Part shown: positions 19,560-28,592 of the stretch, piece after piece
Layout of the letters: each line of letters begins with the position of its first letter
Position numbering within the stretch: the stretch's first letter is position 1
NCBI GenBank assembly: GCA_965247065.1
Contig: CBDFGN010000006.1
Location: 4,402,001 to 4,466,000, forward strand
Source of the DNA: CBDFGN01 sp965247065
Lineage (GTDB): Bacteria; Bacteroidota; Bacteroidia; Cytophagales; Cyclobacteriaceae
DNA length: 64,000 nucleotides
Direction: 5' to 3'
Notes under the pieces: generated by a model
Database searches by the model: none
Told to the model about the DNA's origin: nothing
What the model saw: only the letters and a program-made list of their open reading frames with translations
Program-made: the position numbers and the translations under genes

Positions 19560-22388
19560 ATGTTGACCAGATCTACGAAACTGCTATTCCTTCTAGTCTT
19601 TGTCTTCACTATCCAGGGTCTTATTGGCCAGGAACTTGATTTATCTCAAAAAATACCAGTTGACCCCAAGCTGAAGGTCGGGAAACTGGAAAATGGAATG
19701 ACCTACTATATCAGGCAAAACGAGAAACCTGAAAACCGGTTGGAACTAAGATTAGCAGTCAACACCGGTTCCGTAATGGAAGACGATGATCAACTGGGGC
19801 TGGCCCATTTCACAGAGCACATGGCTTTCAATGGAACCAAAAACTTCAGTAAGAACGAGCTAGTGGATTACCTTCAATCTGTTGGGGTTCGATTTGGTGC
19901 CGATCTCAACGCTTATACAAGCTTTGATGAAACCGTTTACATGCTTCACCTTCCTTCTGATTCGACGGAGATTGTGAATCAGGGGTTTCAGATATTAGAG
20001 GATTGGGCCCATCAAGTGACTTTCGACGATGAAGAAATAGACAAAGAGCGCGGAGTCGTCGTGGAGGAGTGGAGGTTGGGTCAAGGCGCTGATAGACGCA
20101 TGTTGGATAAATACCTTCCGGTTATTTTTAAGGATTCCAAGTACGCGGATAGGCTGCCAATCGGTACCAAAGAGATTCTTGAGAATTTTGAATATGAGAC
20201 GATCAAGAAGTTTTATAGAGACTGGTATCGTCCTGAGCTCATGGCCGTCGTAGCCGTTGGCGATATGGAAATAGAGGTGATGGAACAAAAGATCCTTAGT
20301 CATTTTGGCCGGATCAAGGTGTCTGAGGATGCCCGGGAGCGTACCAACTACCCTATTCCGGACCATGATGAGACCCTGGTCTCAATTGTTTCAGACAAAG
20401 AAGCGGCTTTTACCAGAATCATTCTTTTCTACAAAACCGATGCCGAGGTCTCAACCGACCTGGCCGATTTCCGGAATTTGCTGAAATACCGCATCTACAC
20501 AGGGATGATAAATCAGCGACTGGATGAGCTTCGCCAAAAGGCAGATCCTCCTTACCTTTTTGCTTCCACCACATATGGCGGCCTTTGGGCGCGAACTAAG
20601 AGCGCCTACCAATCCTATGCAGTGGTAAATGAAACCGGAATTCCCAGGGGTCTGGAGACGATTTTGGAGGAAAATGAAAGAGTCCGTTTGCACGGTTTTA
20701 CCGCCGGTGAGTTGGAACGCTACAAGAAGGATATGCTAATAGGGTACGAATCGGCATACAAAGAAAGGGACAAAACCGAATCCGAAAATTACGCACGTGA
20801 GTATGTAAGTCACTACTTAGAGAAAGAGCCCACCCCGGGAATCGAGTTTGAACTTGATTTTGTTAAGAAAGTTCTACCGGGAATTACCGCCAATGAAATC
20901 AACGAACTGACCGACAAACTTATAACTCCCGGTAACCGGGTGGTAGTGATTACCGCCCCTCAAAAGGAGGGTCTTGTGTTGCCGACAGAGGCGGAGATAC
21001 GACAGGTGTTGAAAGGGGTGGAGGAAAAGGAAATCAGTGCCTATGAGGATGTAGTGGTGGCCTCATCGCTTTTGAGTACGATGCCCAGGAGAGGAAGCGT
21101 AACAGCACGCAGGGAATTGGAGGAGATAGGAGTGACGGAATTCACACTTTCCAATGGAATAAAAGTTCAGCTCAAGCCAACTGATTTCAAGAATGACGAG
21201 ATCTTGTTTGGTGCCTATAGCCCGGGGGGACATTCGCTTTATCCCGATGAAGATTATTATTCAGCCATCAACACCTCGGCGGTTATAAGCCAGAGCGGGG
21301 TTGCGGAGTTTTCCGCGATTGACCTGCAAAAATATATGGCAGGAAAAATAGTTGGGGTATCGCCATATGTCGATGATCTCAGCGAAGGCCTTCGAGGAAG
21401 TTGCGCGCCCCAGGACCTTGAAACTATGTTCCAATGGATCCATTTACAATTTGTTTCGCCCCGTAAGGATGCAGAAATATTTCAATCCTACATTGCTAAG
21501 AACCGGGCACTTTACAAGAATCTGCTCTCCAACCCTCAATATTTCTACCAGGATCAATTGGCCCGGACATTATCTCAAGATCACCTAAGAGGGGGTGGTT
21601 TTCCTAAGGATGAAGACTGGGACCTAGTCGATTTTGAAAGGCTTTATGAAATTTACCAGGATCGATTTGCAGACGCCAGCGACTTTGCGTTTTTCTTCGT
21701 CGGCAATTTTGAGGTTGATCAAATAAAGCCATTCCTGGAAGTATATCTGGGCAGCTTACCACGTTTAGATAGGGGGGAAAAATGGATGGACCGCGGGGTG
21801 CGACCACCAGCGGGGGTCGTTGACAAGAGGGTAGAAAAGGGCAGCGATCCCAAGAGTATGGTCACCCTGATTTGGGCTGACGAAGCGGAATACAGCCGAG
21901 AGGAGCTGTATAAGATGCTGGCCTTAACCGAGGTCTTGGACATTAAGCTCATTGAAGTTCTCAGGGAAGATAAGAGTGGGGTGTACGGAGTCGGTGCCAA
22001 TGGCAATCTAAGCCAATTTCCCTACGAGAATTACAGGATAAGTGTACGATTCCCGTGCGCCCCTGAAAATGTGGAGGATCTAATTGCCGCTGCGTTTGCT
22101 GAAATCGAAAAGATCAAAAAAGACGGCCCGACCGATGAGGATTTGAGCAAAGTGAAAGAAACCTTAAAGAGGGAGCGGCAGGAGAACCTTAAGCAGAATA
22201 ATTATTGGATCGGAGTTTTGAGAACTTATTATGTAAATGGTCAGGACCCCAGGGAAACCCTGATGTATGAGCAAAGAATTGAGGGTATTAACAAGGAAGA
22301 TATTCAAAAGGCGGCCGTCAAATATGCTAATATGGATAAGTACGCCCGAGTAGTCCTTTTTCCAGAGGCTGAATTATCTGGGGATTAG
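19560..22388 (+). CDS. Secreted M16-family zinc protease (PqqL/pitrilysin-like)
   Basis: A periplasmic or outer-membrane-associated M16 metallopeptidase, 942 residues from ATG 19560. An in-frame TTG at 19497 would only add residues ahead of a clear signal peptide (MLTRSTKLLFLLVFVF..GLIGQ). The inverted zinc motif HFTEHMAF (HxxEH) lies near residue 85, with the third ligand expected around EEWRLGQGADRR. The two pairs of M16 domains expected for the long form are present: the second half lacks an HxxEH and carries the usual GxYGVGANG-like stretch (SGVYGVGANGNLSQFPY). It converges with radA and shares 4 bp with it at the stop codons. Confidence 0.92.
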   Translation: MLTRSTKLLFLLVFVFTIQGLIGQELDLSQKIPVDPKLKVGKLENGMTYYIRQNEKPENRLELRLAVNTGSVMEDDDQLGLAHFTEHMAFNGTKNFSKNELVDYLQSVGVRFGADLNAYTSFDETVYMLHLPSDSTEIVNQGFQILEDWAHQVTFDDEEIDKERGVVVEEWRLGQGADRRMLDKYLPVIFKDSKYADRLPIGTKEILENFEYETIKKFYRDWYRPELMAVVAVGDMEIEVMEQKILSHFGRIKVSEDARERTNYPIPDHDETLVSIVSDKEAAFTRIILFYKTDAEVSTDLADFRNLLKYRIYTGMINQRLDELRQKADPPYLFASTTYGGLWARTKSAYQSYAVVNETGIPRGLETILEENERVRLHGFTAGELERYKKDMLIGYESAYKERDKTESENYAREYVSHYLEKEPTPGIEFELDFVKKVLPGITANEINELTDKLITPGNRVVVITAPQKEGLVLPTEAEIRQVLKGVEEKEISAYEDVVVASSLLSTMPRRGSVTARRELEEIGVTEFTLSNGIKVQLKPTDFKNDEILFGAYSPGGHSLYPDEDYYSAINTSAVISQSGVAEFSAIDLQKYMAGKIVGVSPYVDDLSEGLRGSCAPQDLETMFQWIHLQFVSPRKDAEIFQSYIAKNRALYKNLLSNPQYFYQDQLARTLSQDHLRGGGFPKDEDWDLVDFERLYEIYQDRFADASDFAFFFVGNFEVDQIKPFLEVYLGSLPRLDRGEKWMDRGVRPPAGVVDKRVEKGSDPKSMVTLIWADEAEYSREELYKMLALTEVLDIKLIEVLREDKSGVYGVGANGNLSQFPYENYRISVRFPCAPENVEDLIAAAFAEIEKIKKDGPTDEDLSKVKETLKRERQENLKQNNYWIGVLRTYYVNGQDPRETLMYEQRIEGINKEDIQKAAVKYANMDKYARVVLFPEAELSGD

Positions 22389-23749
22389 ATTAGACTGGCG
22401 ATCACCGTTTCAAGCTTGGTGAAAGTCTTTACCTGGATAGTTTGAAACTTTAGGAGTCCCTTGCGACTGTGGGCAGAGATGTACATCTCGCTAAAGCCCA
22501 GTTTTTCGGCTTCGCTAATTCGGTCCTGGATTCGATTGACTGCCCTGATTTCACCCCCTAGCCCGATCTCGGCTGCGAAACAGGCTTTGGCCGGCACCGG
22601 GATTTCATGATAAGAGGACATCAACGATACGCACAGTGCAAGGTCTATAGCCGGATCCTGAACCCGGATTCCACCGGCGATGTTAACAAAAACATCGTGG
22701 GCTCCAAGCCTCAGTCCAGCCCTCTTTTCCAAGACGGCGAGAAGCATATTCAACCGCTTAAGGTCGAAACCCGTAGGGCTGCGTTGCGGCGTTCCATAAG
22801 TGGCCGTGCTGACCAGCGACTGCACCTCTATCAGCATCGGCCGATTGCCCTCCAGCGTTGCCCCGATGGTTATTCCACTAAGCTGCTCCTCTCGTTGAGT
22901 TATAAGAATTTCCGAGGGGTTTTCAACGGGGATCATCCCATTACTGCGCATTTCATAAATGCCCAATTCCGAGGTAGATCCAAACCGGTTCTTGATGGTT
23001 CGCAGTATACGGTACGAAAGATGTCGGTCGCCTTCAAATTGAAGAACAGTGTCAACCATATGTTCCAATACCTTAGGGCCAGCCAGACTGCCTTCCTTAG
23101 TGATATGGCCGATCAAAATTACCGGGGTTCCCGATTCTTTGGCATACTTCATTAGCTCACCTGCTGACTCCCTTACCTGGGAGACGCTCCCAGGGGCGGA
23201 CTCAACCAGGGGAGAGTTCAGGGTTTGAACCGAATCAACTATTATTATCTCAGGTTTCAACTTATCTATGTGCCCAAATAAGGCTGGAGTAGACGTTTCC
23301 GATAGGAAGTAGCAATTCTCCGAAGTCAACCCGAGTCTTTGTGCGCGCATCTTAATCTGCTCTTCACTTTCCTCCCCTGAACTATAAAGCACACGCTTCC
23401 CGTTAAGTCCTAAGCTGATCTGAAGCATCAAGGTTGACTTTCCGATTCCAGGTTCCCCTCCAACCAACACTAACGATCCGGGTACAATGCCTCCGCCTAA
23501 AACCCGATTGAACTCAGGATCGGCTGTTGGTACTCGATCGAAGGAACTTGAGCTGATTTCTCCCAGAGTTACCGGTCTGCTGGCTGATGATCGGACCGAA
23601 GCTCTCGTCCATGAGGCCTTTTCTGGTGTTTTGGATAGGACCTCCTCTACAAAAGTGTTCCACTCCCCACAGGATGGACATTTACCAAGCCATTTAGGAG
23701 ACTCGACCCCGCAATTTTGGCAGAAGAAACTGGTCTTAGTTTTGGACAA
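22385..23749 (-). CDS. radA: DNA repair protein RadA
   Basis: RadA (Sms) is a RecA-related ATPase that helps branch migration in recombinational repair. The 454-residue product has the N-terminal C4 zinc finger (Cys10, 13, 24, 27), Walker A GEPGIGKST, the RadA-specific KNRFG motif (IKNRFGSTSELG) and the Lon-protease-like C-terminal domain. The only sensible start is TTG 23749, since the zinc finger begins within ten residues. It follows the membrane-protein gene upstream by 21 bp, and so may be transcribed from the same promoter. Confidence 0.96.
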   Translation of the reverse strand: MSKTKTSFFCQNCGVESPKWLGKCPSCGEWNTFVEEVLSKTPEKASWTRASVRSSASRPVTLGEISSSSFDRVPTADPEFNRVLGGGIVPGSLVLVGGEPGIGKSTLMLQISLGLNGKRVLYSSGEESEEQIKMRAQRLGLTSENCYFLSETSTPALFGHIDKLKPEIIIVDSVQTLNSPLVESAPGSVSQVRESAGELMKYAKESGTPVILIGHITKEGSLAGPKVLEHMVDTVLQFEGDRHLSYRILRTIKNRFGSTSELGIYEMRSNGMIPVENPSEILITQREEQLSGITIGATLEGNRPMLIEVQSLVSTATYGTPQRSPTGFDLKRLNMLLAVLEKRAGLRLGAHDVFVNIAGGIRVQDPAIDLALCVSLMSSYHEIPVPAKACFAAEIGLGGEIRAVNRIQDRISEAEKLGFSEMYISAHSRKGLLKFQTIQVKTFTKLETVIASLI

Positions 23750-23770
23750 GCTTTTAGCGAATCGAGGTTT

Positions 23771-24658
23771 TCAAATGCACACCGAAACATTAGTTTCAGG
23801 ATGTACTAAACATGCTGGCGGTGGCCCGGATGTAAGATAACTCAATAGACTCTCAACTTGACCTATGAATGAGAATTCTGAACGAATTTGACTGCCGGGA
23901 TCGGTCTTGATTATGAGCCAGTCATCAAGTCTTTCGATTTCTCCTGAGATGTTTATGTAAGGCCCGATAAAACTATTAAGCTCATCATGAAGTGGATTAC
24001 CTTCGGGATCGGTAACCAACATGTACCTCGTTTGTCCCCGGTCATTTTGGTATACCAGCATCGGCGGTATCCCACCTGAGATGCATCTTCTTGCACATGA
24101 TTGGTGAACCTTCCCAGTTGCGGGCTTCATTACCCCGAGGTAACATTTGGGATCAACTATCTCTCCTGTTAATGTCCCTTTCCCTAGATTTTGATATGGC
24201 CGTTGCTTTAGCTCGGGCTGCTTGGTCCATCCCACAACCGACTCCCTACCGTCAGTCATTTCAAGCGCCGTCTTACCGTTGTAATATATTAAGGTGCCTC
24301 TGAGTGTGAATTGGAAATCTTCCAGGTCCCCAAGTTCTTTTTGAACGTCTTTGATGATGTCAAGCACTCCTCGTTTACCAAAATTAACCAGAAGTATGCT
24401 TTGGGAAAGCTCACCATGGGTAGAACTTACCCGGAGCATTGGATAGGGTCTCGCACTTAACCGACCGTTCAGTTCGCTGTAAGCCCCATACTCAAAAGTA
24501 CTGGTGGCAAAATCTCTCTGGCTCAAAACCACCAGCAATGCTACTGAGACGAGTCCGGCGAAAGTTGCAAATACGATAGCTCTTAAGAAATTAACCAAAG
24601 CCTTAGGGGCCTCACGCAAATAGCCGACATAAAAGTTGTTCCCTTGATTCTCACTCAT
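23771..24658 (-). CDS. Membrane-anchored protein with conserved Cys/His motif, partner of Rieske/ferric-reductase protein
   Basis: Not assigned to a named family. The 295 residues begin with a short cytoplasmic part and one membrane segment (about 24-46, VNFLRAIVFATFAGLVSVALLV), with the rest presumably periplasmic. The periplasmic part holds the striking block DPKCYLGVMKPATGKVHQS followed by CARRCISGGIPP, with three closely spaced Cys and a His near residues 175-200; this could bind metal or form disulfides. Two beta-rich regions flank it and look like OB-type folds. Another Cys pair sits near the C-terminus. It starts 2 bp after the Rieske gene stop. I infer that the cluster encodes one membrane redox complex. 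Confidence 0.75.
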   Translation of the reverse strand: MSENQGNNFYVGYLREAPKALVNFLRAIVFATFAGLVSVALLVVLSQRDFATSTFEYGAYSELNGRLSARPYPMLRVSSTHGELSQSILLVNFGKRGVLDIIKDVQKELGDLEDFQFTLRGTLIYYNGKTALEMTDGRESVVGWTKQPELKQRPYQNLGKGTLTGEIVDPKCYLGVMKPATGKVHQSCARRCISGGIPPMLVYQNDRGQTRYMLVTDPEGNPLHDELNSFIGPYINISGEIERLDDWLIIKTDPGSQIRSEFSFIGQVESLLSYLTSGPPPACLVHPETNVSVCI

Positions 24659-24660
24659 CG

Positions 24661-25698
24661 TTAGGGGAATATTTCCAGTGGTATCACGGCAGTTCCCGGA
24701 GGATTGGGCTGGGGTTTTATCAGTACATCAGTGCCGGCCAGCTGAAGATCGTAAGTTGACACCCTTTCAACGAATGGCTCCGGAGCGCACCCATTATGGG
24801 GATGGTACTGAAACCCATGCCAAGGGCAAGTGATCAGACCATCAATAATCCTGCCTTCCCCCAGTGGCCCATTTTGATGGCAACAAACATTAGACACTGC
24901 GGATAGTTTGCCGTCATATTTGAAGATTGCTATCCGTTCTTCCCCGAAATTAACAATCAAGGCCCCCTTTTCGGGGATTTGCCTATGATCTCCGGCTGGA
25001 AGATAATCAGAATCCAGAACGTGGTTGTATTTCGGATCGGTTTTGGATTCCTTGAAGGCCGCCATCAAGTGCGTGGCTATCATGATAAAAAGGCCTGCCC
25101 CCAAAGACGAGACCAGGATAGGGGACCAATCGCTTTGCACTATTCCCAGCAATACATGAAAGATAATAATCAGATAGGCCACGTACACCATCATGTGAAG
25201 AGACTTCCATATTTTGGGGCTCAGGTTATTTAACCAGAAATCATGGCTGGTTGCAGCCATCAGGAACAAGATCAGCAAAGCCATCAGCCCCAAAGTTTGA
25301 AACGGGAAATTGGACATAGAACCGTAATCGGTGTTGCTGATGAAGAGTGAAACCAAGGGCACTTGATTACTCAGGGCATGGAATTGGATTATACTGAAGG
25401 TACCGTGAACCAGGGCGATCAGAAACATGCTGACCCCCAAGTGTCTTCGATTGTACAGCAACGGCAGGAATTTTGAATTGAGACGGCACAATGGACCAAT
25501 TAACAGTATGACGTGCAACATTAGAATTGCCAGAGTACCGGTGCCCCGTATCAGCAGCGTCTCTTCGGTGATCTCAGGGCTTAGCAGGGCGTTAGCCCCC
25601 AGAAATATCATCAGGTAAGCTAGTATTCCACCCCACAGAATCAGGTCGTAGCGCTTTTTCTGCCGGTTCCATCCTACGGAAACATAAGAGACGCTCAT
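24661..25698 (-). CDS. Ferric-reductase-like heme membrane domain fused to a Rieske 2Fe-2S domain
   Basis: The 345-residue product joins a six-helix ferric-reductase-like transmembrane domain (about residues 15-225) to a C-terminal Rieske domain (about 235-335). Candidate heme-b ligands are the His residues in the third to fifth helices: RRHLGVSMFLIALVHGT, ATSHDFWLNN, and WKSLHMMVYVAYLIIIFHV. The Rieske signature is CCHQNGPLG followed by CPWHGFQYHP, giving the C-x-H...C-x2-H ligand set. Such proteins move electrons across or along the inner membrane. No flavin/NAD domain is present, so the donor must come from elsewhere. Neighbours on both sides are 2 bp away, so it is surely co-transcribed with them. 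Confidence 0.88.
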   Translation of the reverse strand: MSVSYVSVGWNRQKKRYDLILWGGILAYLMIFLGANALLSPEITEETLLIRGTGTLAILMLHVILLIGPLCRLNSKFLPLLYNRRHLGVSMFLIALVHGTFSIIQFHALSNQVPLVSLFISNTDYGSMSNFPFQTLGLMALLILFLMAATSHDFWLNNLSPKIWKSLHMMVYVAYLIIIFHVLLGIVQSDWSPILVSSLGAGLFIMIATHLMAAFKESKTDPKYNHVLDSDYLPAGDHRQIPEKGALIVNFGEERIAIFKYDGKLSAVSNVCCHQNGPLGEGRIIDGLITCPWHGFQYHPHNGCAPEPFVERVSTYDLQLAGTDVLIKPQPNPPGTAVIPLEIFP

Positions 25699-25700
25699 AT

Positions 25701-26105
25701 CTACTTCAAATCAACTTTTAGCAAAATGATCTTTTTGATCTCATCGTAAAAGACTAATTGATGTGGGTGTCCCTCCGTGCGGAAGTAGTAATCCCCTGTC
25801 TCCGCAATCCTGCCCAGGGATCCTCCGGAAATATCATCCTGGTAGACCGTCACGAAGGGGGATTTTAACGGTTCGAATACTCCGATCTTAAGCTCTTCAC
25901 CATTCTCACTTTGTGATCGCCAAACAGAGAGATTCTCAGACTCGTCCAATAGCATCCAGGCATCGGGCTCAGCCTCCAATTGAGGAGCCCCAGATGGTAT
26001 CCTTGGCCCATTAAGGTTGAGGAGGACCAGGACAAATCCAAATGGCAGTACTACTCCCCAGACAATCCAAATATATCGGTGGCGTTTGCGCAAGGACTGA
26101 ATCAT
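25701..26105 (-). CDS. Small single-pass membrane protein of the Rieske cluster
   Basis: The 134-residue product has one N-terminal membrane segment (YIWIVWGVVLPFGFVLVLLNL) and a periplasmic domain of about 95 residues. I chose ATG 26105 because it overlaps the upstream stop codon as ATGA, a typical coupled junction; in-frame upstream starts (ATG 26120, TTG 26141) overlap more. No known domain is recognised. It lies 2 bp before the Rieske/ferric-reductase gene and probably encodes a subunit or assembly factor of the same complex. Confidence 0.7.
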   Translation of the reverse strand: MIQSLRKRHRYIWIVWGVVLPFGFVLVLLNLNGPRIPSGAPQLEAEPDAWMLLDESENLSVWRSQSENGEELKIGVFEPLKSPFVTVYQDDISGGSLGRIAETGDYYFRTEGHPHQLVFYDEIKKIILLKVDLK

Positions 26106-26299
26106 CGGACTCGGATCCATTTTCGTAGCAGAATCGGCCAAAGGACTATGATGCCGGGAAGGATTATCAACTTGAATCCTACGCTACTATCTTTTGTCGA
26201 GGGATCAATCACCTGGATGCCGGCCATCAAAAAGATGGGGGCGAAAAGCACTCCAATTATTATGTAACTTATTAGGGTGACGAATAAGGTTGTAGCCAA
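26102..26299 (-). CDS. Small two-helix membrane protein heading the Rieske cluster
   Basis: The 65-residue protein has two hydrophobic segments (LFVTLISYIIIGVLFAPIFLMAG and GFKLIILPGIIVLWPILL) and a basic C-terminal tail (RKWIRVR). The start appears to be TTG 26299, as no ATG precedes the first helix. Its stop overlaps the next start by 4 bp. Function unknown; it is supported mainly by the tight operon arrangement and clear membrane character. Confidence 0.65.
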   Translation of the reverse strand: MATTLFVTLISYIIIGVLFAPIFLMAGIQVIDPSTKDSSVGFKLIILPGIIVLWPILLRKWIRVR

Positions 26300-26602
26300 A
26301 ATCAGAACCTTTGAAGACTAAATTACGAAATTGCCTTGGTAAAACACAAGGATCCCGTGCTCCGCAGAGGCTCAGCCGACCCACTACGCATCACCGGGAC
26401 TTGCTAGTAGGAATTGTTAGCTAAATTTAATTTTGGATGCTAGAGGCTCATTTAAAATCTATTTAGGATGTTACTTATCGACAGGACCCATGGTTGATTC
26501 CTATCCATAAATAGCATAACTTGATCGGGGTCAGCGACATTATCCCAAACGTTGTCCAAACCATGTCTTACAACATGAAGGTGCCCAATTGCAACTCCAT
26601 TG
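26300..26602. other. Gap of about 300 bp before the lipoprotein pseudogenes
   Basis: No complete gene is seen. A TAATTTTG sequence at 26428-26435 matches the plus-strand -7 box but lies about 170 bp upstream of the first lipoprotein start. A minus-strand frame ending at 26452 reads as plausible protein over its last 40 residues (..DNVWDNVADPDQVMLF..) but has no start of its own and matches nothing I know. Confidence 0.4.
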
Positions 26603-27478
26603 ATGGTTTCAATTCTAATGCTGCTCACATTGGCGCGGTGCGGGGGACAAGGAGGACCACAGCAAAAGATGGACAATCCTGAAGCACTGGAAGGCTCCTG
26701 GCGTCTAATTAGGACCATCGAACACGGGGTCGACGATACTACCAACCGCCGCGATGGAAGCCAAATAGCTTATCATAAACATATCACATCCTCTCACTTT
26801 ATGTGGATAGAGTTTGACCTGGACCAGAGTAGATTGCTGGGTGCGGGTGGTGGCACCTATTCATACGACGGTTCAACTTACATCGAGGATATTAGTTTTT
26901 TCTATCCTCCCGGATCTAATGAAAGAGGTCAGAAAATAAAATTCAAGGTGGATTTTGGTGACGGCGCGTGGAGACACACCGGATATGTGAAGGTATACGA
27001 TTTTGACCCGGAGTCCGGTAACAATCTTGTTTCTGATTCCATCATAATCGACGAAATATGGGAACCTATCGACGCAGGCCATGACAATGACCTTAGGCTC
27101 AATGGAAGCTAGGAGTTAGTTTCGTATAGGGATGTAGCTGACTCCGTTTATTCAGAATATCCTGCATTCGTGGTTTTCCTTAAACACGTTACGCCCTCCC
27201 ATTTTGTGTGGATACACTTTAATCGCGACGGAGATGAGGTGCTAGCGGCGGGCGCAGGACCCTACACCCTAACCGGGGAGAATTACATTGAGACTTTACG
27301 GATTATTCATCCTATAAGTGCTATTCTTAATGCGGATTTCCAATTTAAGACCACAACCGAGAATGGGATGTGGATACACAAGGGCATGACCTTGATACCA
27401 GATATGAATAACCCAGGCGGGTCTGACACTTTGGTTGTGGACGAGATTTGGAGGCGGTATATCAACCAGCCAATGTGA
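26603..27478 (+). pseudogene. Two-domain lipocalin-like (DUF4488-type) lipoprotein, copy A, with a nonsense codon
   Basis: The ATG at 26603 opens a lipoprotein signal (LMLLTLARC, Cys about residue 12). It is followed by a domain that starts ALEGSWRLI, passes SSHFMWIEF and GAGGGTYSYDG, and ends IIIDEIWEP. After 170 codons, TAG at 27110-27112 interrupts a second copy of the same domain that continues in the same frame (ELVSYRDV..TPSHFVWIHF..VVDEIWRRY) to 27478. The stop sits exactly where the other three domain copies have Trp (GSW, GTW), so TGG to TAG is the simplest reading. The first domain alone could still be made and lipidated. The DUF4488 name is from memory of family features and is less certain than the repeat itself. 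Confidence 0.75.
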
Positions 27479-27672
27479 GGCGGCAATTGATGATGATCGG
27501 TGTACCTGCGCACTGAACCCCAAACATCACTTAAGTTCGTCATTCACCCCGCCAACAGACATCACAACCTGCTAACGACTAAGGGGAATGGGTATTATAA
27601 ATACCAGTGGCGGCAACTTTCGATCCGATTCAGGCAGCCCGGCAACATGCAGTATATAGACTTGAGGTGGCA

Positions 27673-28583
27673 ATGACGATTGGTTCAGCGACCGTTGTGA
27701 ATTTGATGAAGGCGTTCGTTCTTTTTCCCGCCATTTTTCTGTTAACCTGCGAGTCTTCAAAGCAGGGCGGGATCGCGGATTATAAACCTGGACTTGAGGG
27801 CAGTTGGACGCTTGTTTCCATGGAAATGGGAGACTCCGTATACCTGCCCCATGATTATCCAAATGCAATCATACAAAAGCACCTAACCGGTACACATTTT
27901 GCCTGGTTCTATTATGATCCGAAAAAAGATCGCATGATCGCTATGGGCGGAGGGACTTACACGACCGATGAGACCTATACATTGAGCTAATCAATTACTA
28001 TTTGCCGCGGGGTTCCAATAAAACGGCTCAGCATCAAATCTACGAATTCAGCCAGGACCAAACCCAATGGCTGTGCACAGGGCTCGAAAAAACCTTCGGC
28101 TTTGAGTCCAGTTCAGGAGGGGTAGTGGTTCTGGACTCCATGTCTGTGGAGCAAAAATGGTCCAGGATAATTCCAGATCCTAATAATGTGGCAACACTAG
28201 AGGGGACTTGGGAGCTGCAGCAATACTGCTCTGAGCAGGATCCTGACTGGCATGACTATCCTAGTTTTGTCAGATATTTGAAGCTCATAACTCCAAGTCA
28301 CTTTTTTTGGGTGAAGTATAACCGGCAATTCGATGAGGTAATGGCCAGTGGTGGAGGTCCTTACGTCTATTCAGGCGAAGACAGCTACATCGAAAAAATT
28401 GAATCATTTTATCCCAACGGATCAGATCAGGTGGGTACTGAAATATCATTTGAGCTCCAGTTGGAGGATCAGGCCTGGAAGCACCGCGGTTACATCAAGA
28501 GAGTTGATCGGAACTCAGTGATAGATTCGGCCTTAGTGGATGAGATATGGGTTCGCTTTGCGCAAACCTATAGGGAAGAATAA
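27673..28583 (+). pseudogene. Two-domain lipocalin-like (DUF4488-type) lipoprotein, copy B, with a frameshift
   Basis: Paralogue of copy A, in tandem on the same strand. A lipoprotein signal (FPAIFLLTC) precedes the first domain (GLEGSWTLVS..GTHFAWFYYD..MGGGTYTTDE). Near 27976-27982 the frame shifts. The shifted frame reads straight on as YIELINYYLPRGSNK, matching YIEDISFFYPPGSNE of copy A, while the original frame stops within a few codons (TAA 27988-27990). The second domain (TLEGTWELQQ..TPSHFFWVKY..LVDEIWVRF) follows to 28583. A net change of -1 or +2 bases explains the break. The start is ATG 27673 or 27706. Confidence 0.75.
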
Positions 28584-28592
28584 TCAGGAGAA

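Noticed and set aside
26452..26745. A minus-strand frame ending DNVWDNVADPDQ..ILNRF
   Set aside because: Its first half is antisense to the lipoprotein gene and no start or family is evident; kept only as a note in the gap entry.
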